A stretch of DNA of 64,000 nucleotides from Lishizhenia sp965656535. Its GTDB lineage: Bacteria > Bacteroidota > Bacteroidia > Flavobacteriales_D > Crocinitomicaceae. Shown here one piece after another: positions 44,193 through 54,352 of this stretch. Position 1 is the first letter of the stretch; each line of letters opens with the position of its first letter. The position numbers were made by a program, and so were the translations under genes. The notes under the pieces were generated by a model that saw only the letters and a program-made list of their open reading frames with translations, did no database searches and was not told where the DNA came from. The stretch covers positions 310,001-374,000 of the forward strand of contig CBFHKX010000003.1 in the NCBI GenBank assembly GCA_965656535.1. Direction: 5' to 3'.

Positions 44193-44813
44193 TTATTTAA
44201 AAAGGTTCATTTTACTTTCTTCACCTTTAATTAGTCTTTTTATATTTTTATGATGCGTAATTACAACTGCCAAAGAAAGTAGTATACTAAAAATAATAAG
44301 TGCAAGGTTACTGACTTGGCAGATTAGTATGAGCACTAATGGAAAAGCAATAGCTGCAACGATTGCACCCAAAGAAACATAAGAAAAAAGTATAAAAACA
44401 ATTAAGAAAAGTGCCAAACAAATAACTGCCGTTAAGGGATGAATACCCAAAATAATACCCAACGAGGTTGCAACTCCTTTACCTCCATTAAAACTAGCAA
44501 ATAAAGGAAAAACATGTCCTAAAACAGCAGCAATTCCTGCAACTAATTGAAGGTGAATTAGCGCATCAGATTCCCACGTTGCTACACCTAATAACCAAGG
44601 TAAAAGAACAGCTATTACTCCCTTCAAAACATCAATACTTAAAACAGCCGTACCTGCTTTTTTACCAAGCACACGAAAAGTATTGGTTGCACCCGCATTT
44701 TTGCTACCATGTAACCGTACATCGGTACCGTATTTAGCTTTTCCTAGCCATACTGCTGTTGGAATAGAACCTAGTAAATATCCTGTGACTATAAAAATTA
44801 GAAAATCAATCAT
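44193..44813 (-). CDS. plsY: Glycerol-3-phosphate acyltransferase PlsY
   Basis: The protein has 206 residues. It transfers an acyl group from acyl-phosphate to glycerol-3-phosphate, the first step of phospholipid synthesis, at the inner membrane. Family motifs are visible: GSIPTAVWLGK, GSKNAGATNTFRVLGKKAG, and FNGGKGVATSLG, among four or more membrane segments. The start follows immediately on the stop of the upstream 1544-residue protein with no intergenic base. PlsX is not in this window. Confidence 0.92.
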   Translation of the reverse strand: MIDFLIFIVTGYLLGSIPTAVWLGKAKYGTDVRLHGSKNAGATNTFRVLGKKAGTAVLSIDVLKGVIAVLLPWLLGVATWESDALIHLQLVAGIAAVLGHVFPLFASFNGGKGVATSLGIILGIHPLTAVICLALFLIVFILFSYVSLGAIVAAIAFPLVLILICQVSNLALIIFSILLSLAVVITHHKNIKRLIKGEESKMNLFK

Positions 44814-47800
44814 TTATCTATTAAATATGCGTAAAAACTTGTTCTTTATAATACTTTCGGTGGATAGTCTGTATTGAAAACGTTTAATCTTCATTTTATC
44901 TTCTTTCATTTCGCTTAATGTGGTTTTTAATTCTAAATCACTAGTTAATATATTCATTACACCTTCTTTCTTTCCTTGCGCATATTGAAAAAAGTATAAG
45001 TTACTACCCGGTAAATCAATTAAAAAACTAAGTTGATCGCCTCCATTTTTCTGTTCTGCAAACAATTTGAAGGGCACGTATTTCATAATTGGTTTTGAAT
45101 ACATATTTACTAAAAGTGCGTTATCTAGATTCGTTCGTAATCCTTTTTGAGGATCTCCAGGTATTGAATAAGACTCTAAGTTTACGCCTGAAAAAACAAA
45201 GGTTTCCTGCATAGGCTTTGGAATTTTTTTAAGCTCGCCTTTTAAAATATAATCAGACTTAAAAGCATTGGCAGCATCAATGCCTACCCAATTTGAAACA
45301 GCATCCTCTAGAGTATTTGAGTTAAAGTCTGCCTTAGGAAGATCAGCTACACCGTTTATCCTGTCAGCAACTTCTTCCATTATTCCTTTATCTAAAGGGG
45401 TTGAAATCTTAGTACTTATGTTTAACGTAGTTTTATCTGTAGCTGCAGTGTAATTAACAATTCCAATATTTTCAACTTTAACATCGCCATAATCCATTCC
45501 CAAATCAATGATACCATCTCCATTTAAACCACACGTTGGAACATGTAAAGAAATATAGTTACCCACTTCTGCTCTATTCATTAACTTTGTTTTAGAAGAA
45601 ATTTGATATTCTTTTGCATTGTGTTCATATTGCAAGAAACCCGATGCCGTAATTACAATTGGATCATCTTGATTATCTAATACAGACAAAAATGTTGGGT
45701 AAAGTGCTACGCTATCTGTATTTAACGAATTTCTCCAAACGATACCAGCAGACACTTGGTTCCCTTCTAAATCTTTCATTTCATCAGAAACGGGTATTTG
45801 AATATTTTTAGGGTCTAAAGGTGCCGAAAAAGCTAACCAGTTTTTACTAAATTTTTCGCAATCATGTTCTATACGTGTAGCTCCACTAAAGTTTATTTCT
45901 TCTTGCGCAGCATAAACGATAATATCTCCGTAAAAATCAAATTGATTACTGAGTTTAAATTCATCTTCTTTATCAATTTTACCTATTGCTCTTGTTTGGT
46001 AAGAACTATCTAGCTCAACACGATCCAATGAAATTAAATAGAGGTTTGAGTCTACATCATAGTAAGTGTAGTCTCCTACTGATGTATAGGCTCTTCTAGC
46101 TGTAATATTTGTAGTAGCATTAATAATTTGATGATACTTCGTTATGTAATTTGCAACAATTTTAGAATTCAATAGCGGATCCATCTTCGCATTTTTCCGA
46201 ATGGTTAACTTTGCACTATCAGGATAAATACGCGCATCGGCAACATCTATATACTCCGTTTTTGAGCAAAAAATTGACTTCTCTTTTAAGTTAAAAATAG
46301 CTTTGGGTGCTCTAAACTGAAGCGAATCTTGCTTAGGATGAATAGAATAAAAATTAGGTCCAACCAAGTCTAAATCACTATCTATATTTACATTTCCTTG
46401 ATTACTTGATTCAAGCTCTACCTGAGCCTGATCCATTAACCAAGTAAATTGATCCATTTTACAGAGGTACTTATTAATGGGGAAAATTACGGTCGACTCT
46501 CCTTCATTTGATCTAAATACTCCTTTTCTATCTTTAAAAGAAACGCTAGACTTAACATTATCCGTTTTAAACGCCAAGGGATCTTCTTCTACGTCTTGTT
46601 CTTCTTTGTATACATTCCGAAGATTGAAAACAGATGTATCAGCATCGATATCCCATCTATTAAACTTAAAATTTTCTGACCCCAAACTAGCGGTTGCAAA
46701 ATCCATATATCCGAAGCCAGTCATACCACCCGGCGTAATAATTGCCGTACCTTTTAGTTTTGCTTCTCCATTAAAAAACTCTAATGGTAAACGTGTTGCA
46801 CTTGCCTTTAACACCTTATTTTTAGGAATATAAGTAACATAAGCACTTTCAGACTTCACGTCAGGAAAAGCTACTCCATCTTCTTGTGGTCTATTTTCAA
46901 AAAGTGCTAATCCAACTGTACTATCAGGTAGAAATGTAAAAGCGTTTGATTTTGATGTAGAATTTATAAAATCAATTTCTCCGCTTCCTTGTAAACCGTT
47001 TCCACTTAGAACAATTTTATTATCGTATTTCGCTTCAGAGCCATAAAATTCAAAACCTCCTTTTGGCGCTTGTCTAACTAATCCTAAACTATAGTCTGCC
47101 ATTAACTTTAGAGAATCGTAAAATTTCGGGAAAATTCCGGCAGATGTTAGCTCTCCTTTAAAGTATTGAGTAGCCTCTGAAAAATTATCTAAACTATCAA
47201 TAGTAAATGGTTCTAGCTCAAAATAAAAGCGTTTTTTATCGTATGCATTTCTAAAAATAGAGGGCTTTTCATAGTACACTTTAGTTTTCTCTGTACTAAC
47301 TAAATACGGATATTTTTGATAAGCAGTATTATCAGAATCACCTGCTCTGTTGTTCACATCATCGACATAGATAGCGCCTACTAAATTTGATATTTCTGAT
47401 TGTATAGGTATAAGCTTATCTCCATCTTCTCTGCGCTGAGGCACGGCTCTAAAAACTGCCAGTTCTGAAGCTAAAATATTTATCTTATTTTCTTCATAAT
47501 TATAATTTCCATCGCTAATTTTAATTTCCCATTTTCCTGCATTTACCCAGCCTGTAAAAATGAAATTTCTATTTTGCCTTATTGTAACTACATTATTCTC
47601 TGGAAAAATAGTAGTGAATTGTTTTTCAGATATCGGTATAGAAGCAACTTGATTCAGGTTTAATTCTAAGTTCGCTAAGTTAATATTACCATAGCTTTTT
47701 ATACTCAATAATTTTCGATTATGTTCTTCAGTAAACTCCTTCTGTTTTATCAGATTTTTGTCCTTCATTAATTCTTGCTGACTCACACCATCCATTCGCT

Positions 47801-49448
47801 TTGGTCGTAAATCAGACACAAAACTAATGTTATCATAATCTTTCTTACCGGTTCTTGCATTAATAAAGTTATCAAGTTTATCGTTTATACTTACAATTCC
47901 TCTTTCCGTATCATAGGCAATAAAACCTAAATTAGACAGCTGGAGTAAAACGGGCTTGGCTTGTGTAATTGTTCTTCCTATTGCTGAGGCTGCTTTTCCT
48001 TCTTTAAAGGTATATTCATCATATTTATAGGCATACTTAGATAATCCAACTAAAGGATGAACTGATTCTTGGCCTTGTAATAAATCATACAAGCGCTGAT
48101 CGTAAAAATTTTTTGATTCAAATCTGGCAATTCTTTGTTCTTGAGAAGACGAGAAGCTAAAATCAAAATCTAAGGTTACCTTAGATCTATCCCAAACAAT
48201 TTGCTCGATATACATATCTAGCTGGTGGTAAGAATTGGAGAATGGTGCTTGAGCGATACCTGTATTTCCACGCTTAATTTCTAATCTATCGTCGTTAATT
48301 AAAAAGTCAATATTTAGTCCTGGATGCCAAATAGAATCCTTTTCTCCAACGCTGAGAGTAACTTGGCAGTTCTGAGCACTCAATTTTGTTGGCGAAACAT
48401 TAAGTAATTGCGATTGCATTTTAATGAAAGGTATATTGTTGCGCTTAAATGTTAAACGAACAGGATTCTGATTATTACCAACACCTACAAAGTCGGCACC
48501 TTTTAAAGAAAAACCACCTTCATAATCTACTTCTTGTACTAAATTATTAATTTTTAAAACGGTTTCATATGAGAGAAACTGTGGGTTATTCAATGAGCTC
48601 TTTTCGTTGTAGGCTCCTTTTTTCGCTCCATCAGAAAATGAACCAATAAGTTTTCTTTCAAAGTAAGGAGTAGTGAGTAAAACCGAATCTGCGGATACTA
48701 ATGCAGAACGCATAGAAATTGAATAATTTGAAAACTCTGCAAAGGTCTTTTTAGCCGGAAACCCAACTTTCTCCCATGTAGAAACACCTCCATTGCCCTC
48801 CCATTTTTCTAAAATTGGATTATAGAGTCCAGAAGTATTTGATATTACGATACTATCTCCAAATGGAATTTCGTTATTTGTTCTAGATGAAGTATTGAAC
48901 GACCTACAAATTAATTTACCTTCTTTAAGCTCTAATATTGGATACTTATCTGAATAACTAAAACTATAAGATCCTCCAATAAAGCACCATTCAAAATTTT
49001 TATCAGAACTAATTACTTGTTTATCAAAAAAAGCAGCAGACATCGCAATAAACTCTTTAAACTTCTTAGGATTTCTAGAACTTAGCAACTTATCAACGCT
49101 CTCATGCCAGGCTGTGTAGGAATCTTCTGGTTGGTTTTGTTCAACAAGAGAGTAAACCGAAAACACATAATTATATACTTCTGGATAGGCTTTCAATTTT
49201 TTTTCCAGAATAAAGTTAGCGGTCTTTACGAGCTTTAAAAAATAAGCATCTGAGAAACGGGTAGACTCTAATAAAATAGGCTCTAGTTTATCCTTAGTAA
49301 AACCATTTAAATTGATTGAAGTACTCTCGTTCATTAACTTTTGAAACTCCTTTACAAACTTATCTCTATTGGATGTAAAGACGTCTTGTGCACTTGCATT
49401 AAAACAAACAACACACATAAAAATTAACAACCTAAATACTTCTTTCAT
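44814..49448 (-). CDS. Giant exported protein of unknown function (1544 aa)
   Basis: A signal peptide (MKEVFRLLIFMCVVCFNASAQ) is clear. The mature chain is long, beta-rich and mostly soluble, without obvious TPR, propeller or T9SS sorting domain. Strand-rich stretches such as LDLVGPNFYSIHPKQDSLQF and IIVYAAQEEINFSGATRIEH look like repeated beta-sandwich or beta-helix segments, and an OstA-like fold is only a guess. It has one base between it and prmA and directly abuts plsY, so it is a fixed part of this operon. An envelope role is suggested by the neighbours. I do not recognise the family. Confidence 0.7.
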   Translation of the reverse strand: MKEVFRLLIFMCVVCFNASAQDVFTSNRDKFVKEFQKLMNESTSINLNGFTKDKLEPILLESTRFSDAYFLKLVKTANFILEKKLKAYPEVYNYVFSVYSLVEQNQPEDSYTAWHESVDKLLSSRNPKKFKEFIAMSAAFFDKQVISSDKNFEWCFIGGSYSFSYSDKYPILELKEGKLICRSFNTSSRTNNEIPFGDSIVISNTSGLYNPILEKWEGNGGVSTWEKVGFPAKKTFAEFSNYSISMRSALVSADSVLLTTPYFERKLIGSFSDGAKKGAYNEKSSLNNPQFLSYETVLKINNLVQEVDYEGGFSLKGADFVGVGNNQNPVRLTFKRNNIPFIKMQSQLLNVSPTKLSAQNCQVTLSVGEKDSIWHPGLNIDFLINDDRLEIKRGNTGIAQAPFSNSYHQLDMYIEQIVWDRSKVTLDFDFSFSSSQEQRIARFESKNFYDQRLYDLLQGQESVHPLVGLSKYAYKYDEYTFKEGKAASAIGRTITQAKPVLLQLSNLGFIAYDTERGIVSINDKLDNFINARTGKKDYDNISFVSDLRPKRMDGVSQQELMKDKNLIKQKEFTEEHNRKLLSIKSYGNINLANLELNLNQVASIPISEKQFTTIFPENNVVTIRQNRNFIFTGWVNAGKWEIKISDGNYNYEENKINILASELAVFRAVPQRREDGDKLIPIQSEISNLVGAIYVDDVNNRAGDSDNTAYQKYPYLVSTEKTKVYYEKPSIFRNAYDKKRFYFELEPFTIDSLDNFSEATQYFKGELTSAGIFPKFYDSLKLMADYSLGLVRQAPKGGFEFYGSEAKYDNKIVLSGNGLQGSGEIDFINSTSKSNAFTFLPDSTVGLALFENRPQEDGVAFPDVKSESAYVTYIPKNKVLKASATRLPLEFFNGEAKLKGTAIITPGGMTGFGYMDFATASLGSENFKFNRWDIDADTSVFNLRNVYKEEQDVEEDPLAFKTDNVKSSVSFKDRKGVFRSNEGESTVIFPINKYLCKMDQFTWLMDQAQVELESSNQGNVNIDSDLDLVGPNFYSIHPKQDSLQFRAPKAIFNLKEKSIFCSKTEYIDVADARIYPDSAKLTIRKNAKMDPLLNSKIVANYITKYHQIINATTNITARRAYTSVGDYTYYDVDSNLYLISLDRVELDSSYQTRAIGKIDKEDEFKLSNQFDFYGDIIVYAAQEEINFSGATRIEHDCEKFSKNWLAFSAPLDPKNIQIPVSDEMKDLEGNQVSAGIVWRNSLNTDSVALYPTFLSVLDNQDDPIVITASGFLQYEHNAKEYQISSKTKLMNRAEVGNYISLHVPTCGLNGDGIIDLGMDYGDVKVENIGIVNYTAATDKTTLNISTKISTPLDKGIMEEVADRINGVADLPKADFNSNTLEDAVSNWVGIDAANAFKSDYILKGELKKIPKPMQETFVFSGVNLESYSIPGDPQKGLRTNLDNALLVNMYSKPIMKYVPFKLFAEQKNGGDQLSFLIDLPGSNLYFFQYAQGKKEGVMNILTSDLELKTTLSEMKEDKMKIKRFQYRLSTESIIKNKFLRIFNR

Positions 49449-49449
49449 T

Positions 49450-50289
49450 TTATTGTTTCTTTAGTTTTAAGACCGCCCAACCTTCTTTTTCTAGTGCTTC
49501 TTCTTTTTCAAATCCATTCGCTGCACAAACCGCGGTAAGTTCTTCCAAATCAGATGAGAAAAAACCGCTTAAAAACAAGGAACCGTTCTTTTTACAAAGT
49601 TTAGCATAAGTTGACATATGACTCTTAAGTACATTTTTGTTTATGTTCGCCAAAACTAAATCATACTCACTTTCTTCTACAACATCAATATCTCCCAATA
49701 AAAACTGAATATCGCTAATTCCATTTCTTTGTTGATTCTCTATTGCGTTTTCAACCGCTCCATCTTCAATATCCGTACCAACTACTTCTTTTGCACCTAA
49801 TTTATGGGCTATGATGGCTAAAACACCCGTACCGAATCCTACATCAAGTACGCGTTTATTCTTCAAGTCAAGGTCAAACAAAGACTTTGACATTAGAAAA
49901 GTAGTCTGATGGTGTCCTGTTCCAAAAGACATTTTTGGCTGAATTTCAACAACTAAACTCTCTATTCCCTCTTTATTGTGAAAAGGCGCAAGAATAGCTA
50001 CAAGATCCTCTACAAAAACCGGTTCAAAATCTGCTTCCCAAGTTGCGTTCCAGTTCTGTTCAGGAACCGTATTGGCAACAAACTCAATAGAAACGTCATC
50101 CGGACAATTCCCTAAATAAGTAGATGCAATTGTATTATCTAAAGAGATTTCTGCTGCGCTACCATAAGCCTTTAAGCCATCTGTGCTCTCAGTAAAACTA
50201 TCGAATCCAAACTCTGCCAATTGAGATATTAAAATCTCTGACCAAGGAGCAACTGGACTCACTTTTATATCTAACTCTAAATAATCCAT
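49450..50289 (-). CDS. prmA: Ribosomal protein L11 methyltransferase
   Basis: The protein has 279 residues and methylates ribosomal protein L11 with S-adenosylmethionine. The SAM-binding motif VLDVGFGTGVLAI and the substrate-side stretch DLVLANINKNVL (the NxxxN-like PrmA motif) are present, plus the N-terminal domain of about 90 residues typical of PrmA. MSFGTGHHQTT is the conserved family stretch before the SAM fold. It overlaps tpiA by one base. Housekeeping call with high confidence. Confidence 0.93.
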   Translation of the reverse strand: MDYLELDIKVSPVAPWSEILISQLAEFGFDSFTESTDGLKAYGSAAEISLDNTIASTYLGNCPDDVSIEFVANTVPEQNWNATWEADFEPVFVEDLVAILAPFHNKEGIESLVVEIQPKMSFGTGHHQTTFLMSKSLFDLDLKNKRVLDVGFGTGVLAIIAHKLGAKEVVGTDIEDGAVENAIENQQRNGISDIQFLLGDIDVVEESEYDLVLANINKNVLKSHMSTYAKLCKKNGSLFLSGFFSSDLEELTAVCAANGFEKEEALEKEGWAVLKLKKQ

Positions 50290-51038
50290 TACAATGCTTT
50301 AGCAATTTCTATAAAATCTACTGCATTTAGAGCAGCACCACCAATTAAACCGCCATCTACATTATTGCATGCAAATAGCTCTTTAGCATTCTGTGGTTTA
50401 CAAGAACCTCCGTATAGAATACTAGTATTATTTGCAATTTTTTCTGAATAATTCAACGCAACCGAAGCACGAATATCTTTATGCATCTCTTCGGCCTGTT
50501 CAGCATTTGCAGTTTTACCTGTACCTATCGCCCAAATTGGTTCATAAGCGATAATCACCTTTTCAAATGCTTCTTCTGAAAGATGAAAAACACTCTCTTT
50601 TAATTGCTGAATAACAAATTCTTTCTGGTTCTTGTTTTCTCTTATTTGAAGCGGTTCACCACAGCAAAAAATAGGTTGAAGTCCTACCTCAATTGCTTTA
50701 TCTATTTTAGCTTTGATAGTCTGGTTGTTTTCGCCAAATATTTCTCGTCGTTCAGAGTGCCCAATTAAGACATGTGTTAGTCCTAAGTTTTTCAACTGTT
50801 CAAAACTAACTTCACCAGTAAACGCACCATTTTTTTCATAGTGTGCATTCTGAGCTCCTACTTTAACTTCTTTTCTTTTTACTGCAACAACTGCATCTAA
50901 AAAAAGAGAACTCGGAAAAACCATTAGTTCTTTATGCTCTTCATTGAACGAAAACGAATTAATTTCATTCATCAATTCAATTACCCCATTTTTATCGAGG
51001 TTCATTTTATGATTTCCTGCTACAATTTTTTTTCTCAT
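50289..51038 (-). CDS. tpiA: Triose-phosphate isomerase
   Basis: The protein has 249 residues, the usual size. It interconverts dihydroxyacetone phosphate and glyceraldehyde-3-phosphate. The catalytic His is in IGHSERR and the catalytic Glu in AYEPIWAIGTGKTA, with the phosphate-binding loop ending in LYGGSCKPQNA and GLIGGAALN. It lies one base after the DoxX-like gene and feeds the gap gene product encoded at 11370-12362 elsewhere in the window. Confidence 0.95.
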   Translation of the reverse strand: MRKKIVAGNHKMNLDKNGVIELMNEINSFSFNEEHKELMVFPSSLFLDAVVAVKRKEVKVGAQNAHYEKNGAFTGEVSFEQLKNLGLTHVLIGHSERREIFGENNQTIKAKIDKAIEVGLQPIFCCGEPLQIRENKNQKEFVIQQLKESVFHLSEEAFEKVIIAYEPIWAIGTGKTANAEQAEEMHKDIRASVALNYSEKIANNTSILYGGSCKPQNAKELFACNNVDGGLIGGAALNAVDFIEIAKAL

Positions 51039-51039
51039 T

Positions 51040-52926
51040 CTATTTAATCAATACATTATTAATCAACCAATTCCAGTTAGGAATAGATCGATGCGGATAC
51101 TTGCCTTTTATTGTTCCGTCTTGAACCACCATTAACGTTAGATTAGCTCTGGAAACTGCTTTTAAAATTTTCTCATCGTTAATAAAGGTTGGAACTCTTA
51201 TATCTGTCTCCTTTCTAAATTCTGCAATATCCAACTTTGAGCCGTTTACAACCATTACAACAGGTGTTCCTTTTTCTTTTGCTTTCAGAATTATCTCTTT
51301 TAAATCAACCAGATTCTGTTCTGAAAACTGAGCATTCTTTAGATCTTTACTAAAAATAAGAAGTATTTCTGGCGACTCAAATATGAGTTTTCTTATAGAT
51401 ATTTCTTGTAAATCCGCGTCTATTTTAGTTATTGTATCTCCAATAAAATATAGCGTTGTATCCCAATCTGGCAAATAAAAATCTTCAACTGCTTGCGGGT
51501 ATATGCTTCCGTCATTTCTATCAGTAACTGCAATGTATGTTTTCTGGGCATTTTCTAAAATTCTCTTAACATAAGGCATACTAGCTTCAACATCTGTTAG
51601 ATAATCCATACCAATATTTGGGTTAAATTCAGAAGTATCTATACTTGGCAATTTACCTTCAATAATTATATTTTCTACAGTTGTAATATATTCCCAATTT
51701 TTGTCTTTCCAAATATCTGTACTACTAAAGTCTCCGCCATAAATCGTATCCATAGCTCCAGAAATCTTGTTTTTATAAATCAAATCATTGGCGTATTCAC
51801 CTTTTATCCCGTCTTCAGTTTTTTCTTGTAGATTATTACCTACAGCATATGGTCGGTAATCTTTTAAAGGTAAATACATCATCACATATCCAACAAATAA
51901 TACACAAATCAATACTGACCACAATGCAGCCCCCCAGTGGTTGCCAATAAAACGATTATTCATTCTGTACACCCAAAGCGCTCCTAATACACTTACTAAT
52001 CCAAAAAATACAGGAAAGTACCAACCGAAAACATAACTAAAGAAAATAGTAACAAGCGTACCGCCAGCAACCATTACAATGTTCTCTTTTCCAGTATTGG
52101 GTCTTGATTTAAAACTTGCTATAAAAATTATAATAACGAGATAAAGTAGTACCAGATCTTTCCAAAATGATTCTGATGGAGAAAGCGATCTTCCTACCGA
52201 TCCTTTTAACGCATCACCAAAACATCCGCAATCACTTACACATTGCGTTGCCTTCATTTCTGACAACGTTACTTCAGTACTCGTTTTATTTAATATTATT
52301 AGGGTAGTATCTGTTTCCGCCAATGCCATTTTATTCACTGCAGCAGAAGAATTAATGGCATAAGTATCTACATCTTTAAAAGTAGCCAGCGGATCACACT
52401 CTTTTGTATGCCAAGTTAGTAAAGTAAAGAAAACCATCATACCTAGCATTAAAGTAGATGCAAGTTTTAATTTTCCTCCAATAATCACAAGTACACCTAA
52501 CACAATTTCGAGTATACAGATAAAAATGCTTAAACCCAAAGCAGAATCAATTAAGAATTCTAAAGAAAACGTATCCCAACCAAACAGCTCTTTAACACGA
52601 TAAGCCAGCGCTCCATCTTCGAAGTATTCCTCTAATTTATATGCGAAGCCAAGTGGATCATTTGCTTTAATAAGACCTGAAACAATAAATAGACCTCCAA
52701 CTAAAACACGCGATACATAAGAAAATAACATTTTTCCTTTCAAAAAGAACAATGCTGCCAACGAGCCCAAGAATACAAAGTATCCTATTGAACGATATAG
52801 TCCACTACTCTCTTTAAAATTTTCGTGATAGCCAATAACCAAAAAGGTTAGTCCAACCAAATTAAGAACAACAAAAACAATGTTTAGCAAGAGAGATCTC
52901 CCTCCAAGTTGAATTTCTTTTTCCAT
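51040..52926 (-). CDS. DoxX/MauE-like (BT_3928-type) membrane protein with C-terminal thioredoxin-like domain
   Basis: The protein has 628 residues. An N-terminal membrane domain with about eight segments has the DoxX/MauE character (SRVLVGGLFIVSGLIKANDPLGFAYKLEEY). A cysteine stretch CVSDCGCFGDALKG lies in a periplasmic loop (about 225-240). The second membrane set is followed by a soluble C-terminal domain of about 250 residues with an alternating strand-helix pattern (ILLIFSKDLKNAQ, TPVVMVVNGSKLD), thioredoxin-like but without a CxxC. It is always found near tpiA in Flavobacteriia as far as I recall. A redox or quinone-related role is likely, not proven. Confidence 0.75.
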   Translation of the reverse strand: MEKEIQLGGRSLLLNIVFVVLNLVGLTFLVIGYHENFKESSGLYRSIGYFVFLGSLAALFFLKGKMLFSYVSRVLVGGLFIVSGLIKANDPLGFAYKLEEYFEDGALAYRVKELFGWDTFSLEFLIDSALGLSIFICILEIVLGVLVIIGGKLKLASTLMLGMMVFFTLLTWHTKECDPLATFKDVDTYAINSSAAVNKMALAETDTTLIILNKTSTEVTLSEMKATQCVSDCGCFGDALKGSVGRSLSPSESFWKDLVLLYLVIIIFIASFKSRPNTGKENIVMVAGGTLVTIFFSYVFGWYFPVFFGLVSVLGALWVYRMNNRFIGNHWGAALWSVLICVLFVGYVMMYLPLKDYRPYAVGNNLQEKTEDGIKGEYANDLIYKNKISGAMDTIYGGDFSSTDIWKDKNWEYITTVENIIIEGKLPSIDTSEFNPNIGMDYLTDVEASMPYVKRILENAQKTYIAVTDRNDGSIYPQAVEDFYLPDWDTTLYFIGDTITKIDADLQEISIRKLIFESPEILLIFSKDLKNAQFSEQNLVDLKEIILKAKEKGTPVVMVVNGSKLDIAEFRKETDIRVPTFINDEKILKAVSRANLTLMVVQDGTIKGKYPHRSIPNWNWLINNVLIK

Positions 52927-52927
52927 A

Positions 52928-53467
52928 CTATTTTTCTGTTAAATGTATAAGCGCAAAAACGGAGTAATTTAGCATATCATAATAATTTGCATCAATCCCT
53001 TCGCTTGCAACTGTTTGACCTGAATTATCTTCTATTTGTTTTACGCGCAACAACTTAGTAAGAATTAAATCTGTTAATGAACTTACACGCATATCTCGCC
53101 ATGCTTCGCCATAATCATGATTTTTCTTATCCATTAAATCTCTTGCCAATTGCGCATATTCGTCATACAACTGAATTGCTTCCATTGGAGTAAGCTCTAA
53201 GGATAGACTGTCGTTTCTCTCTAATTGAATCAAGGCCATGATACAATAATTTACTATAGCACTAAACTCCCCTTCAATACTCTCGCCAACTCGATTTTCT
53301 CCAGTGATTTGAATCGTTCTTATACGTTGGGCTTTTATAAAGATTTGATCCGTTAATGACGAAGGCCTAAAAACCCGCCAGGACGTTCCGTAATCTTTGG
53401 TTTTCTTTTCAAAAATTTCCCTGCAATTGGAAATCACTTTTGTATATTGCTCAACAGTTTTAGACAT
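52928..53467 (-). CDS. DUF1599 protein with internal duplication
   Basis: The protein has 179 residues and consists of two similar halves: KKTKDYGTSWRVFRPSSLTD (first) and KKNHDYGEAWRDMRVSSLTD (second), each followed by an all-helical stretch ending in CIMALIQLE and SVFALIHLT. This is the DUF1599 duplication, resembling nucleotide-pyrophosphohydrolase-like helical folds, but no catalytic residues are identified. It is one base before the DoxX-like gene, the first gene of the operon, and divergent from folP. Confidence 0.85.
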   Translation of the reverse strand: MSKTVEQYTKVISNCREIFEKKTKDYGTSWRVFRPSSLTDQIFIKAQRIRTIQITGENRVGESIEGEFSAIVNYCIMALIQLERNDSLSLELTPMEAIQLYDEYAQLARDLMDKKNHDYGEAWRDMRVSSLTDLILTKLLRVKQIEDNSGQTVASEGIDANYYDMLNYSVFALIHLTEK

Positions 53468-53494
53468 ACTTGTTTTCGATTCAAAAAAATAGAG

Positions 53495-54352
53495 GTGAAA
53501 GATAATAAATATAACCGATTAAACAGCTTTGAACTAGGTTCAATTAACATTGATTTAACGCTTCCGAAGGTGATGGGAATAATCAATACAACACCAGACT
53601 CCTTCTACGAAGGAAGTAGAAACCAGTCTGACAAACAGTTATTAACAACTGTTGAGAAAATGTTAGATGAAGGTGCAGATTTTTTAGACATTGGCGGATA
53701 TTCTACCCGACCAAATGCACCAGAAGTTTCTGTAGACGAAGAAATACAACGAGTAATTCCGGCAATTGAATTAATTCTGAAAGAATTTCCGAAAACGATA
53801 ATCAGTGTAGATACCTTTCGTTCTAAGGTTGCCAAACAAGCAATTAACGCAGGCGCATTAATAATAAACGACGTTACTGGAGGAAATGGTGATAAGAACA
53901 TGTTTTCTACTGTTGCAAACGAAGCTGTAATCTACATTTTAATGCATATGAAAGGAACTCCTAAAACAATGCAAAACTTAAGCCAGTACGCCGATCTTTT
54001 TGAAGATATAAAATTGTATTTTAAACAGAAAATTCAGAAACTCAACGCTCTTAATTTCAATTCAATTGTACTAGATATTGGATATGGATTTGCAAAAACA
54101 ACAGACCAAAATTTCGAACTGTTAGAGCAGCAAGACCAATTTTCAGTTCTTGGCTTACCCATACTAACAGGTATCTCTAGAAAATCAATGGTTTATAAAA
54201 GCCTAAATATCAAAAGTGAAGAAGCTTTAAACGGAACAACTGCTTTAAACATGATAGCACTTGAACGCGGAAGCTCTATTTTACGCGTACATGATGTGAA
54301 AGAAGCCAAAGAAACGGTTGAATTATGGAAGCTTTTAAACGGTATTAAATAA
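53495..54352 (+). CDS. folP: Dihydropteroate synthase
   Basis: The enzyme condenses 4-aminobenzoate with 6-hydroxymethyl-dihydropterin diphosphate in folate synthesis. Family motifs: MGIINTTPDSFYEG, GADFLDIGGYSTRP, and the K/R-containing GISRKSM near the C-terminus. The frame is open from a TTG at 53447, but that lies inside the 5' end of the divergent gene, so I prefer GTG at 53495, which follows an A-rich leader and gives 285 residues, the normal size. The 3' end overlaps the OmpA gene end by 8 bases. Sulfonamide target. Confidence 0.9.
   Translation: MKDNKYNRLNSFELGSINIDLTLPKVMGIINTTPDSFYEGSRNQSDKQLLTTVEKMLDEGADFLDIGGYSTRPNAPEVSVDEEIQRVIPAIELILKEFPKTIISVDTFRSKVAKQAINAGALIINDVTGGNGDKNMFSTVANEAVIYILMHMKGTPKTMQNLSQYADLFEDIKLYFKQKIQKLNALNFNSIVLDIGYGFAKTTDQNFELLEQQDQFSVLGLPILTGISRKSMVYKSLNIKSEEALNGTTALNMIALERGSSILRVHDVKEAKETVELWKLLNGIK

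Noticed and set aside
53447..53494. TTG start for dihydropteroate synthase
   Set aside because: It lies inside the coding part of the divergent DUF1599 gene and adds 16 residues not typical of FolP.
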